From the NCBI GenBank assembly GCA_913049915.1, contig CAJWZC010000004.1, positions 1 to 64,000 on the forward strand: a DNA stretch of 64,000 bases, given 5' to 3'. This DNA comes from an uncultured Colwellia sp. GTDB lineage: Bacteria > Pseudomonadota > Gammaproteobacteria > Enterobacterales > Alteromonadaceae. Position numbers and translations under genes: made by a program. Shown one piece after another: positions 1-9,184 of the stretch; positions within the stretch are counted from its first letter, which is position 1; each line of letters begins with the position of its first letter. Under the pieces are notes generated by a model that saw nothing but the letters and a program-made list of their open reading frames with translations, was not told the origin of the DNA and made no database searches.

Positions 1-540
1 GCTTTTCTCGCTTGTCTGTGACGGCAATTAGTATCTTTGCAATGATTTTTATGGCGACCATGTATCACGTGGGTGAATCGTTAAGTCAAAGTAGGGAGCA
101 ATATAAGGGCTATCAGGCACTTATTTCCTTAACAACTGTTAAGTTTAATCGAACTATTATTCATTATTTACAAGCCACAGTGTAACACTGTTAAACCAAG
201 CGTAATAACTACTCACTAATCTCGTCAAACAAACTGATCGTTTAAATATGAGTAAACTTACCCATACCATCGGTGTACAAGCTAAAACGTTAGTACATGA
301 TACAGATAATAAGTACAGAGCCATGGGCGAGCTTAGGGCAATCCTTTAATACGTTTATGTAACAGCGAAAATGAGATATTAGCAGTGAATGATTCACTCG
401 CTAAATACGTATAAAACATTCAAGTATTAGCCTTAAATTAGTCGTTTGGTTATTTAGTTTATAGGCATCAAGTTGGTAGTTTATTGTCAAACTTAGTCGG
501 TAATATTGGTAATACTTTCAATAAATAACAAAAAAATATA
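1..540 (+). pseudogene. Decayed 5' copy of a methyl-accepting chemotaxis protein gene
   Basis: The first 151 bases are identical to positions 2860-3010, the start of the intact chemoreceptor gene downstream. After that the two sequences remain alignable but diverge: the copy shares gccatgggc and the stretch coding for the residues around Ala-Asn-Tyr-Val, yet it carries several in-frame stops and small length changes. No open frame continues, and homology fades near position 540, well before the membrane-exit and signalling regions. The beginning of the copy lies outside the window. It is a non-functional tandem duplicate, with an unexpectedly pristine 5' end. Confidence 0.85.
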
Positions 541-713
541 TTATATTACAGAACGTTAGGACTTTTCTAGTATGATAACTCTAATTTTGTAGTATAATAA
601 ACCTAATTATAGGGGGTAGCTCCTTAAGTTTTAAAGCTTATCGTCTTAAACGATTAAAAAATTAGCTTCGTCTCAAACCGATATTCTTTTGTACACTATA
701 CAGATAACTAGTT

Positions 714-2522
714 ATGACCTTTAAAAATATAATCTTTGCTGCAGTTATGGCTTTAGCCGCCCAATCGGGGTTAGCAGAAACACAATTATCATTACAAGCG
801 ATGCATGGCCCTAATGCCGAGCAATTAAGAAGTTCATCTTTTGCCATGCGAATGAGTAAAAATGGTCGTTTCATGATGTTTAGTACGCCAAACTTTGAGG
901 TAACTAGCGGTTTAGATTTTCAATATTACGTACAAGATATGAAGTCAGGGGAAACGACTTTAGTCTCTGAAGTAGGTATTCACAATGATATGCAAAGTTT
1001 TGGTATCAGTGAAAATGGACAGTTCATTGCTTATATCCACTATGTAGAGGTCAATAATTTCCTCGAAAAAGTATTAGTTATTACTGATTTGGCGTATGAA
1101 ACCACACAAGTAATACCGGATCTTATACTTGTCGGTAATAATCGACTCTTTGTCACGAACACAGGTGATGTTATTTACCGTAATCGAACGGTTGATAATA
1201 CCCAATATCAAATTAATAAGTATAAACAAGGTATAGGTTCTTCATCATTACTGACGGGCACAAAGTTGTTGATTGGAGGTATCGATACTACGGGTAATAA
1301 TATTGCGTATTTAGAAAATTGGACAACACCTGCTGGCTTTGCAACAGTGGGTGGCTTCATTTTAGATACGACTACTGGCCAGAGTCAAGCAGTCGGTACG
1401 CAAAATTATGAAGCGACGGCGGTGACAATTAATGCATCTGGTAGTACTGCGGCCGTTGGTTATAGTAATCCGCCAGTCAGCAATACGCCAATGCTTCAAG
1501 TTAGAACACTAGAGACAGGTGCCTTGACAGCAATATCTGAAGGGCAGGCTGATGTTGAGGGGGTGAGTGCATTACGTGATTTAACCAATGCACTTGATAT
1601 TTCTGAAGATGGTCGCTTTGTTTCTTTTCGTGCCCGTCTCACAAGTGAGCACCCTGACTACAATATAGCCGAAGTGCTTGGTAATGGAGTATTTGATAGG
1701 CTCTTTCGTTTAGATGTCACGACTAAAGAAGCGATAAGTGTTAGTAAAACATTTGATGGCAGTGCAAATGATAATTTTGTAAATCAAGGGAATTATATTT
1801 CTAATGACAGTCGAATCGTGGCATTTGCAGGTGCAGTAAAGAACTTACTACCCACTATGCCGAACAGTGTAGAAGAACCTTATCATGCAATAATAAATAC
1901 GTTTTCGTCGAATTATTTATTTGTTGGTATGCCTAATTCAGAGCAAAACTGGAAGCACTATAGCAGTATGTCATTAGTCGCTGATAATACATGGGAGGGT
2001 GTATTGTCTTTTGATGGTATTGGTGTAGATGCATTTAAAGTCGACGTGGGAGGTTCGTACGCTGGCTTCGATTATATTCCAACAGCTAATTGGTCTGAAA
2101 ATTACGGTGAGGACGGTGTTGCGTTCGGTAACAACATTTCTCCAACACAAGGCGTGGGTAACTATACTATTACCTTTAACGATATAACCAAACAAACAAC
2201 GATGACTAAAATAGTAGCCGCGGCCACGACCGTAGACGTGACCTTTACTTGTCACAATGCCACAACATATTTTGGTCAAAGTATTTATGCTGTTGGTAAT
2301 ATTGAGACGTTAGGAAATTGGGATGTGTCACAAGCGATTAAATTAAATCCTACAAACTATTCAACATGGATAGGTGTTATTACAGTACCTGTTAATACAG
2401 ATGTAAAGTGGAAATGTGTAAAACGTGAAGAAGCGAATTCTAACAACGGTGTTGAATGGCAAGGTGGTGATGACACTATTATCAATACTAAGCTAACACA
2501 CACCTCAACCATTAGTTTCTGA
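714..2522 (+). CDS. Secreted beta-propeller protein with C-terminal CBM20-type starch-binding domain
   Basis: The 602-residue product begins with a signal peptide (cleavage expected after about residue 21, SGLA). Residues about 30-390 carry repeated PD40/TolB-like blades, recognisable by SKNGRF, SENGQF, SEDGRF and SNDSR motifs. Residues about 400-502 resemble the small beta-sandwich found at the ends of secreted amylases (NTWEG, FKVDVGG, NWSENYG, GNYTITFND). Residues about 505-602 look like a CBM20 module (YAVGNIETLGNWD, then KWKCVKRE and VEWQGGDD). It is probably a periplasmic or exported alpha-glucan binder. No catalytic domain is visible, so an enzymatic role is not supported. There is no strong Shine-Dalgarno sequence before the ATG; the start was chosen because it gives a complete signal peptide. 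The gene stands alone between two chemoreceptor loci. Confidence 0.7.
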   Translation: MTFKNIIFAAVMALAAQSGLAETQLSLQAMHGPNAEQLRSSSFAMRMSKNGRFMMFSTPNFEVTSGLDFQYYVQDMKSGETTLVSEVGIHNDMQSFGISENGQFIAYIHYVEVNNFLEKVLVITDLAYETTQVIPDLILVGNNRLFVTNTGDVIYRNRTVDNTQYQINKYKQGIGSSSLLTGTKLLIGGIDTTGNNIAYLENWTTPAGFATVGGFILDTTTGQSQAVGTQNYEATAVTINASGSTAAVGYSNPPVSNTPMLQVRTLETGALTAISEGQADVEGVSALRDLTNALDISEDGRFVSFRARLTSEHPDYNIAEVLGNGVFDRLFRLDVTTKEAISVSKTFDGSANDNFVNQGNYISNDSRIVAFAGAVKNLLPTMPNSVEEPYHAIINTFSSNYLFVGMPNSEQNWKHYSSMSLVADNTWEGVLSFDGIGVDAFKVDVGGSYAGFDYIPTANWSENYGEDGVAFGNNISPTQGVGNYTITFNDITKQTTMTKIVAAATTVDVTFTCHNATTYFGQSIYAVGNIETLGNWDVSQAIKLNPTNYSTWIGVITVPVNTDVKWKCVKREEANSNNGVEWQGGDDTIINTKLTHTSTISF

Positions 2523-2846
2523 GCTTGAAAAGCGTTTTACTGAATAAAATAAAAATCCGATGAGTACTCATATAGAGTGTTTTGTATGTAGTGTTTGATT
2601 TTTAGCTATTAACAATATAAATTTCCTGAACACAGTACAGAAAATAGTGTCATTCCTTAGATACTCAATAATGCTCTGGCCGTTAATACAATTGTGATTA
2701 CTGTTGTGGCATGAAAAGTTATCAGGCGAGATTATTGTGATAACAATACTATTAATGATTTGTAATATTTCTATCATTTTAGTGATGTATTTCTGTCATA
2801 TAAATACGTAATAATTCCCTTTATTTATCTTGAAGGGATTCATGTT
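2523..2846. other. Intergenic region, no gene seen
   Basis: This A+T-rich gap lies between the CBM20 protein and the chemoreceptor. A short open frame on the minus strand (2568-2777) has no ribosome-binding site and no recognisable family, so I read the region as non-coding. The last bases carry the ribosome-binding site (gaaggga) of the chemoreceptor gene. Confidence 0.6.
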
Positions 2847-4796
2847 ATGCGCGTTTCTAGCTTTTCTCGCTTGTCTGTGACGGCAATTAGTATCTTTGCA
2901 ATGATTTTTATGGCGACCATGTATCACGTGGGTGAATCGTTAAGTCAAAGTAGGGAGCAATATAAGGGCTATCAGGCACTTATTTCCTTAACAACTGTTA
3001 AGTTTAATCGCACTATTGTTAAGTACCTGCAAACAGGTGACGCTACTTTATTAAATAAGGCGCAAAAACAACTTACCGATATTATAAATTTAACTACTAG
3101 CTTAGATATTGATAAGCTCTCTAAGCAAATAGATTCGCAAGCCAAAGCACTTGGCAATAATATCGATACCAAATTTCGCGCCATGGGCAAACTCAGTGGA
3201 GACCCTTTGGTGCTCTTGCGTAATGGCGAACAAGAAATGCTCGCCATTAATAATGACTTAGCAAATTACGTACAAAAGACTAAAGCATTATCGTTAAAGC
3301 AACAGTTTAACTACCTTACAATTACACAGACTGTAGGTAAGTTACTTGCCGATTTAGTGAGTGCTAGAGAAGCTATCTTTACTCAGTTACAACCCAATAT
3401 TAAATCGGTTAATCCTATTTTAACCGAGCTAAAAACACTGGGTCGCTTGTTATCAGTACAAAATGCTTTAGCTATTTATGAAGAATATGATGACGTACTT
3501 GATGATAGTGATGATTTACTCAGTGATAGTGAAGAGCAAGAAGATCTCAGTCTTGAAGCCATTAATGAATTACAGTCATTATTCAATCGCTATCAACAAG
3601 AATTAGACAATACCCTAGCTCAGCAGCAGCAACGACAAATAGGCTTTGCGTTACTGGCTAAACAAGTAGGCAATATTGAAAAAGCTATTATGCAAGGTGA
3701 AGCGGATATTTCACAACAGCAAGAGCAAATAAATGAGCAACTTTATATCATTGTCATTGGCTTATTAATATTTTTGATAGTTTTTTTATTAGCAAATTAC
3801 TGGTTGCAGCGTAGTGTCATTCTTAAGCCACTACGTAATTTACGGGATAGTTTCGTACAACTCATGGATCAAGGTAAAGTAGACAATATTACCAATATTG
3901 ATAAACGAACCGAGTTTGGTGAAATATCTACCAGTTTTAATCATATGGTTAATAAGCTAGCGCAAGATGATAAAGATAAAGCACAACAACTAGACCTAGT
4001 AGCCAAAGCCTTAACGACGATGGAGAGCCAAGTAAAAAGTATTTACCAGTCATCGCATACCACCAGTAAACATGTGCAAGGGGCGAGAAAAATTATGGAA
4101 GCCTTGGGTGAGGCAACCGAAACAGTGAATACTCTATCAGGGCAAGTTGTTAACAATGCTCAAGCAACCAAACAAGCCATGGAAATAAGTCAACATCATG
4201 TCTCACAGGTATTAGCGGCAAGCGAGTCTACCAATTTGGCGGCAAAGGAAAGTAAAGACGCTATTACCTCACTATTTCACTCGGTTGAATCAGTAACCTC
4301 TATTGTTGATGTGATTAGCGCTATTGCGGATCAAACGAACTTGCTGGCGCTTAATGCCGCTATTGAAGCAGCCAGAGCCGGAGAGCATGGCCGAGGGTTT
4401 TCTGTTGTCGCCGATGAAGTACGACAACTAGCCGGTAAAACGCAGGAATCGCTTAAACAAATCTCTACGCGTTTAAAGCAACTACAAGAAGCGAGTAATT
4501 CTATTGAAGGTATCATTAATGACATTGAAAAGGCATCGTACAATCAACGTATTATCGCCGATGAATTGCAAGAAACAGCGTTAGCGGTAACAGGACAGGC
4601 GCAAGTTTCTGCAACGGTTGCTCAAGATACCCTTGAACAAATTACCCTGCAACGTACTCACTTTATTGCATTTGAACAAGCTATGGCTAATGTAGACAAA
4701 GAAGTAAGTGATTCGCAGCAATTATCCAATGTCATTTCGGTTGATGTCAGTAATCAAGTTAACGATATCGGACTTACTCTTAAAAAAGCGTCTTAA
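2847..4796 (+). CDS. Methyl-accepting chemotaxis protein
   Basis: This is a transmembrane chemoreceptor of 649 residues that would sense a periplasmic signal and control CheA. A first membrane segment lies at about residues 11-27 and a second at about 299-320. The periplasmic part between them is mostly helical and contains an Asp/Glu-rich run at about 211-236. A HAMP linker follows the second segment (LKPLRNL, TEFGEIS). The signalling hairpin at about 488-535 has the family's most conserved core ([20 protein letters not shown], then [13 protein letters not shown]). There is no C-terminal CheR-binding pentapeptide. A ribosome-binding site precedes the ATG. A decayed copy of this gene lies at the start of the window. 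The ligand cannot be inferred. Confidence 0.93.
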   Translation: MRVSSFSRLSVTAISIFAMIFMATMYHVGESLSQSREQYKGYQALISLTTVKFNRTIVKYLQTGDATLLNKAQKQLTDIINLTTSLDIDKLSKQIDSQAKALGNNIDTKFRAMGKLSGDPLVLLRNGEQEMLAINNDLANYVQKTKALSLKQQFNYLTITQTVGKLLADLVSAREAIFTQLQPNIKSVNPILTELKTLGRLLSVQNALAIYEEYDDVLDDSDDLLSDSEEQEDLSLEAINELQSLFNRYQQELDNTLAQQQQRQIGFALLAKQVGNIEKAIMQGEADISQQQEQINEQLYIIVIGLLIFLIVFLLANYWLQRSVILKPLRNLRDSFVQLMDQGKVDNITNIDKRTEFGEISTSFNHMVNKLAQDDKDKAQQLDLVAKALTTMESQVKSIYQSSHTTSKHVQGARKIMEALGEATETVNTLSGQVVNNAQATKQAMEISQHHVSQVLAASESTNLAAKESKDAITSLFHSVESVTSIVDVISAIADQTNLLALNAAIEAARAGEHGRGFSVVADEVRQLAGKTQESLKQISTRLKQLQEASNSIEGIINDIEKASYNQRIIADELQETALAVTGQAQVSATVAQDTLEQITLQRTHFIAFEQAMANVDKEVSDSQQLSNVISVDVSNQVNDIGLTLKKAS

Positions 4797-4892
4797 TGAG
4801 TTTAAGTTTGTTAAGCTAGGTATCGTTAACTTCATTAGCGCAAGTTATTTAAAAATTTACGCTAACTTTCACAAACTAATAAAGGTGTTTTC

Positions 4893-5366
4893 ATGATCCA
4901 AAAAAACCAACTAATGCCAGTAGGCGAACTACAAGAATTGAAAAACGGCGAGATGCTAACGCACAATACGGCTGAACTTTTTGCTAATAAAAAAGTGGTA
5001 TTATTTGCCGTTCCGGGCGCTTTCACACCAACGTGCTCGGTATCTCATTTACCAGGTTATGTGGTAGCTGCTGACGAATTTAAAGCAAAAGGTGTTGACG
5101 CTATTATATGTTTATCGGTAAACGATGCCTTTGTGATGAGTGCTTGGGGCGAGTCACAAAACGCTGAAAATATAATGATGTTAGCTGATGGTGGTGGTAG
5201 TTACAGCAAAGCATTAGGTTTAAGTATGGATACAGCAACGTTTGGTGGCGTGCGATCTCAGCGTTATTCTATTATTATTGATAATGGTGAAGTAACTAGC
5301 TTAAATGTAGAAGAGCCTCAATCGTTTGAAGTGAGTAAAGCTGAAGTTATTCTTCAACAACTGTAA
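4893..5366 (+). CDS. Peroxiredoxin of the Prx5 type (glutathione/glutaredoxin dependent)
   Basis: The 157-residue protein would reduce hydrogen peroxide and alkyl hydroperoxides in the cytoplasm. The peroxidatic cysteine is Cys48 in the motif PGAFTPTCS, which is diagnostic of the Prx5 subfamily; a second cysteine is at position 73 (VDAIICLSVND). The length is typical of bacterial Prx5 proteins without a fused glutaredoxin. An aaaggtg ribosome-binding site sits just before the ATG. A strong intrinsic terminator follows at 5478-5513, so the gene is probably a single transcription unit. It lies next to a ferritin gene, which fits a joint role in limiting iron-driven oxidative damage, although the terminator separates them. 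Confidence 0.9.
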   Translation: MIQKNQLMPVGELQELKNGEMLTHNTAELFANKKVVLFAVPGAFTPTCSVSHLPGYVVAADEFKAKGVDAIICLSVNDAFVMSAWGESQNAENIMMLADGGGSYSKALGLSMDTATFGGVRSQRYSIIIDNGEVTSLNVEEPQSFEVSKAEVILQQL

Positions 5367-5477
5367 TTTACTCTCTATAAGTTACAGATTAGTAATGAAA
5401 TTGGTATTAACGTACTATAATTATTCATTAAAGCTGATAGTAAAAGTAATGAATATAAGAACACGAATAAGAATGAT

Positions 5478-5513
5478 AAACCTTATTAACCGATTGGTTA
5501 ATAAGGTTTTTTT
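5478..5513 (+). terminator. Intrinsic terminator after the peroxiredoxin gene
   Basis: A perfect 14-bp stem (AAACCTTATTAACC and its complement) with a GATT loop runs straight into a T tract. Confidence 0.9.
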
Positions 5514-5606
5514 ATATATTTAATATTGAATTTATACAATTAATTACTTGAATCATTACCGATAAAAAGGCAAAATTCAGCTAATTAAAATATCAAAGGC
5601 AAAATC

Positions 5607-6128
5607 ATGTTAAAAGCTGAAATGGTACAACAGTTAAACCAACAACTTAATCTAGAGTTTTACTCTTCAAATTTATATTTACAAATGAGCGCATGGTGTG
5701 AAGAGAAAGGTTTTGCTGGCGCAGCAGAGTTTTTACGTAAACATGCTAATGAAGAAATTCAGCATATGAATCGTTTATTTACTTACGTAAGTGAAACGGG
5801 TGCCTTGCCTATTATTGGTTCTATTGATGCGCCGCCACATGAATTTGAATCGTTAGGTCAGTTATTTGAAATGACTTACGACCACGAATGCTTAATTACA
5901 GAGCGTATTAACTCACTTGCTCATGAAGCCTTTACTAATCAAGACTATTCTACTTTTAATTTCTTACAATGGTATGTTGCCGAACAGCATGAAGAAGAAA
6001 CTTTATTTAAAGGTATTTTAGATAAAATCAACCTAGTCGGTAATGATGGTCATGCACTATTCTTTGTTGATAAAGACTTAGCTGAGCTAGCTAAGACTGG
6101 GTCAGAAAGTATCATCAACCAAGCATAG
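5607..6128 (+). CDS. ftnA: Bacterial non-haem ferritin
   Basis: This is the iron-storage protein that assembles as a 24-mer and oxidises ferrous iron. The ferroxidase ligands known from E. coli FtnA are present at the same positions: Glu17, Tyr24, Glu50, His53, Glu94, Gln127 and Glu130. The length of 173 residues is close to the E. coli protein. The ATG is preceded by an aaggc-type ribosome-binding site. It is flanked by terminator-like hairpins, so it is probably transcribed alone. The neighbouring haem-uptake island makes an iron-homeostasis role in this region consistent, although I see no clear Fur site in front of it. Confidence 0.95.
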   Translation: MLKAEMVQQLNQQLNLEFYSSNLYLQMSAWCEEKGFAGAAEFLRKHANEEIQHMNRLFTYVSETGALPIIGSIDAPPHEFESLGQLFEMTYDHECLITERINSLAHEAFTNQDYSTFNFLQWYVAEQHEEETLFKGILDKINLVGNDGHALFFVDKDLAELAKTGSESIINQA

Positions 6129-6208
6129 GTCTTTTTTGGTTATTTCACGTTGATTACTTGTTCACTCGAACCAATCAGCTGGTAACGGTAGTATAAAAGT
6201 TAGTTAAC

Positions 6209-6237
6209 GCAATCAATTAATCCCCTTAATTGATTGC
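6209..6237. terminator. Hairpin between the convergent ferritin and hmuV genes
   Basis: A perfect 12-bp inverted repeat (GCAATCAATTAA) with loop TCCCC lies between two convergent genes. No T tract follows on either strand, so termination by the classical intrinsic mechanism is uncertain. A role in protecting transcript ends is equally possible. Confidence 0.5.
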
Positions 6238-6284
6238 GCCGATATTAACAACTTAGTACCTTTATTTAGTACATTGACTTAGTT

Positions 6285-7109
6285 TTAAGTTCTTTGTGTA
6301 ATACAGTCGTTATGTTGTGAAATAACTAAATGCGGAAGTTGCCCTGATGCCAGTGTTAAGCTGGCGTCAACATTATACACATCACGTAAAACATCACTGG
6401 TTAGCACATCCCTCGCTTTTCCTGAAGTAACTAATTTACCGCTTTTTAAGACATACAATTTATCAGCAAAGCTTGCTGCTAATGATAAGTCGTGCACCAC
6501 AATAATTACCCCAGCACCGCGGTCAGCAGCGGCTCTCGCCAAAGACATTACGTGATATTGGTGATATAAATCGAGGCTTGATGTTGGCTCATCAATTAAT
6601 AAATAAGGTGTACCTTGTTTAGCGATGATAGACGGCTCTAACGCGGGTGAAAGTTGCGCTAACACCCTAGCTAATTGCACACGTTGTTGCTCTCCACCTG
6701 ACAAGGTGGTAAAGCATTTATGAGCTAAATGATTGACTTCAACTTCGTCAATGGCTTTACGTGCATAGTCAGCTAGCTGTTGCTTACTGCATTGTTCTTG
6801 ATGGCAAAAACTTGCCATTTCAACAACCTCGGTAACACTAAAAGGGAAAGCCAAATCATAGCTTTGGGTAAGCACCGCTCGACGTTGCGCTAATTCAAGA
6901 GGTGTGAATTGATCAATGGCGGTATCATTTAAATGCACTTCTCCGCTTTGCAGCGTTAAATCGCCACTGAGCGCTTTAAGTGCAGAAGATTTACCAGCGC
7001 CATTAGGGCCAACAATAACCACACACTCACCTGCAGCAACTGATAAACTGACATTATTTAATAACGTATTGCCGCCGCGCTGTGCAGTGGCATTGTGTAA
7101 ACTAAGCAT
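6285..7109 (-). CDS. hmuV: Haem ABC importer, ATP-binding subunit
   Basis: This 274-residue cytoplasmic ATPase powers haem import across the inner membrane. It shows the Walker A motif GPNGAGKSS, the signature LSGGEQQRVQLARVLAQL and the Walker B stretch YLLIDEPTSSLDL, followed by the H-loop VVHDLSLAA. The order hmuT-hmuU-hmuV, with only 3 bases between hmuU and this gene, indicates one operon and translational coupling. The family also transports ferric siderophores and cobalamin. The haem assignment comes from the linked haem receptor and haem-utilisation gene on the other side of the divergent promoter. It is probably controlled by the Fur-like site upstream of hmuT. Confidence 0.9.
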   Translation of the reverse strand: MLSLHNATAQRGGNTLLNNVSLSVAAGECVVIVGPNGAGKSSALKALSGDLTLQSGEVHLNDTAIDQFTPLELAQRRAVLTQSYDLAFPFSVTEVVEMASFCHQEQCSKQQLADYARKAIDEVEVNHLAHKCFTTLSGGEQQRVQLARVLAQLSPALEPSIIAKQGTPYLLIDEPTSSLDLYHQYHVMSLARAAADRGAGVIIVVHDLSLAASFADKLYVLKSGKLVTSGKARDVLTSDVLRDVYNVDASLTLASGQLPHLVISQHNDCITQRT

Positions 7110-7112
7110 GAA

Positions 7113-8168
7113 TTATTTTGCCATATTCTTATATGTTTTCATTAACATAATTAAAAAGAAGGGGCCACCTAAGGCACTGGTAATAAGACCAATAGGGACT
7201 TCTGCAGGGAGGATAATGGTGCGCGCTAATAAATCTGAAGCGGTTAACAACAACGCCCCTAACAACATACTACCAGGCATTAAATAACGATGATCAGTAC
7301 CGACAATTAAGCGAATTAAGTGTGGTACAACAAAGCCGACAAAGCCTATCATACCGGTCACTGCCACAGCCGCACCGATACATAAAGCCGTTAAAATAAA
7401 CACACGTTTTTTGAGTGCATTGACATTAAGGCCTAGATGTTTCGCTTGTGCTTCACCTAATAAATATAAGTTTAAGGGTTGTGACAAACGGTATAAGCCA
7501 ATAATCGCAATGACAATAGCAATTAAAGACGGCAAGACCAGCGCCCAGTGATTACCAGCCAAAGAGCCCATGCTCCAAAAGGTTAAATCACGTAACTCTT
7601 GGTCATTACTAATTAAGGTCAGTACACCAATAAATGCACCAACAATAGCATTAACGGCAATGCCAGCAAGCAGTAAACTAATCACCGTAAATTGACCTGA
7701 AAAACCACTGAGACGATAGATAAAATTGCAGACTGCTAAACAACCTAAAAAAGCACCAATGGGTACAGCATATAAACCGAAGGTACTAGTAAAGTCAGTA
7801 AATAAGGTATTACCTAAAACAATGACAGTGACTGCGCCTAATGCGGCACCACTAGACACACCAATAAGGCCAGGATCAGCCAAAGGGTTACGAAAAATAG
7901 CTTGCATAGCGGCTCCACATACCCCTAAACCAGCACCAGCAATAAGTGATAATACTACACGTGGAAAACGAATTTCCCATAATATAGTTTGCTGCAGCGA
8001 ACCTTTTTCAGTACCAGAGAGTATAGCGATAACCTCTGTCCATGAAATATCAACACCACCAATGCTTAATGCAGCTACCCAAATTAATAAACAGGCAAAT
8101 AGTAATACCGGTATTAAGCCTTTACGAGCAAGCTCTCGCTCTATAACGACATGACCTAAAGCAAGCAT
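7113..8168 (-). CDS. hmuU: Haem ABC importer, permease subunit
   Basis: The 351-residue inner-membrane protein belongs to the FecCD/BtuC permease family. It has about ten hydrophobic segments and the conserved stretches EIRFPRVVLSLIAGAGLGVCG, GLIGVSSGAALGA and GFVGFVVPHLIRL that mark this family. It would form the homodimeric channel between HmuT and HmuV. It starts 8 bases after hmuT ends, with a GGG-containing ribosome-binding site in the junction, and is followed 3 bases later by hmuV. Substrate specificity (haem) is inferred from the locus, not from the permease itself. Confidence 0.9.
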   Translation of the reverse strand: MLALGHVVIERELARKGLIPVLLFACLLIWVAALSIGGVDISWTEVIAILSGTEKGSLQQTILWEIRFPRVVLSLIAGAGLGVCGAAMQAIFRNPLADPGLIGVSSGAALGAVTVIVLGNTLFTDFTSTFGLYAVPIGAFLGCLAVCNFIYRLSGFSGQFTVISLLLAGIAVNAIVGAFIGVLTLISNDQELRDLTFWSMGSLAGNHWALVLPSLIAIVIAIIGLYRLSQPLNLYLLGEAQAKHLGLNVNALKKRVFILTALCIGAAVAVTGMIGFVGFVVPHLIRLIVGTDHRYLMPGSMLLGALLLTASDLLARTIILPAEVPIGLITSALGGPFFLIMLMKTYKNMAK

Positions 8169-8176
8169 AGTAAACC

Positions 8177-9085
8177 CTACTTACTTGCCATATTAATGGC
8201 CGCCAATGAATAATCACTAGGTAAATTAACCTCTGGGTATAATTGTTTAGCAACCTCAATAACAGCTTTAGGAGTACGGGGATTCATGCCTAATAAATAC
8301 GTTCCATCATAGCTATAAACACGTTGATTTTTTACGGCATTGGTAAATTTAAAGTGTATTTGATTAGCAATATTAACTGTGGGATCATTTCCGTGACGGC
8401 TCATCATTAAAATAACATCGGGATTCATTTCTAATACGGCTTCTGTTGAAATGGCTTTCCAACCTTGTAATTGATTGGCAACATTAGTCGCTTGCACAGC
8501 CGTTATAATGTCATTGGCAGAAGTTTCTTGTCCTGCAACAATGGGTTGACCACTGCGCATACTTAAAATAAATAATACCTTAGGTGAGCTTTGCTTTTGT
8601 TTTAAGACAAAATTCAGTGCTGCTCTATCACGTACTACCTCACTAACCAGTCGTTCACCTTTTGCTGGCACACCGAGTAAGCTAGCTATTTTGCGAATTT
8701 TGGCTTCAATACCAAGGTAATTATCTTCTTTGTTGAAAATATAATTGGCTAAACCAGTTTGTTGTAACTGTGCCAATACTTTTGGTGGGCCCGTATCTGC
8801 TTCACCTAATAGTAATGTAGGCTGTAACGATAACACTCCTTCGGAGCCTATTCTTCTGACATAACCCACTTGGGCTTTTTGTTTCGCTTCGATAGGGTAA
8901 ATACTGGTACTGTCAACACCAACAATTTTGTCTTGTTCGCCTAACGCATAAATAATTTCAGTAATGGAACCACCTGACACCACAATACGCATGTCTTCGC
9001 TGTTTGCGTTGCTAGTATTACTCAGGCTCAAGCCAAGTAGACTTAACACCAATATAAAAGGTTTAACTGAAAAGTTGTACAACAT
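8177..9085 (-). CDS. hmuT: Periplasmic haem-binding protein of the ABC importer
   Basis: This 302-residue protein starts with a signal peptide (cleavage near SNA-NSEDM, about residue 28) and continues as a class III periplasmic binding protein (VVSGGSITEIIYALGEQDKI, GVDSTSIYP, VGYVRRIGSEGVLSLQPTL). The motif VGYVR contains the tyrosine that serves as a haem ligand in HmuT/ShuT proteins. It collects haem delivered through the outer-membrane receptor and presents it to HmuUV. It is the first gene of the leftward operon. Its promoter faces that of tonB across a 99-bp gap containing a Fur-like site. Confidence 0.9.
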   Translation of the reverse strand: MLYNFSVKPFILVLSLLGLSLSNTSNANSEDMRIVVSGGSITEIIYALGEQDKIVGVDSTSIYPIEAKQKAQVGYVRRIGSEGVLSLQPTLLLGEADTGPPKVLAQLQQTGLANYIFNKEDNYLGIEAKIRKIASLLGVPAKGERLVSEVVRDRAALNFVLKQKQSSPKVLFILSMRSGQPIVAGQETSANDIITAVQATNVANQLQGWKAISTEAVLEMNPDVILMMSRHGNDPTVNIANQIHFKFTNAVKNQRVYSYDGTYLLGMNPRTPKAVIEVAKQLYPEVNLPSDYSLAAINMASK

Positions 9086-9137
9086 AATTTAGATCTCATT
9101 CACAAATAAAAAAATCCGTGCTAGTATAACGTTAGAT

Positions 9138-9156
9138 GCGAATGATAACAATTCTT
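9138..9156. promoter_or_regulatory. Fur-like operator in the hmuT/tonB divergent promoter
   Basis: The sequence GCGAATGATAACAATTCTT matches the classical 19-bp Fur consensus at about 13 of 19 positions, with the core AATGATAA intact. It lies in the gap between two divergent iron-acquisition operons, where one Fur dimer could repress both. The call is from consensus matching by eye. Confidence 0.6.
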
Positions 9157-9184
9157 ATTAATTTTATTGATTGAAGCCTACACC

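Noticed and set aside
2568-2777. Minus-strand open frame of 69 codons
   Set aside because: It has no ribosome-binding site, composition like non-coding DNA and no recognisable motifs.
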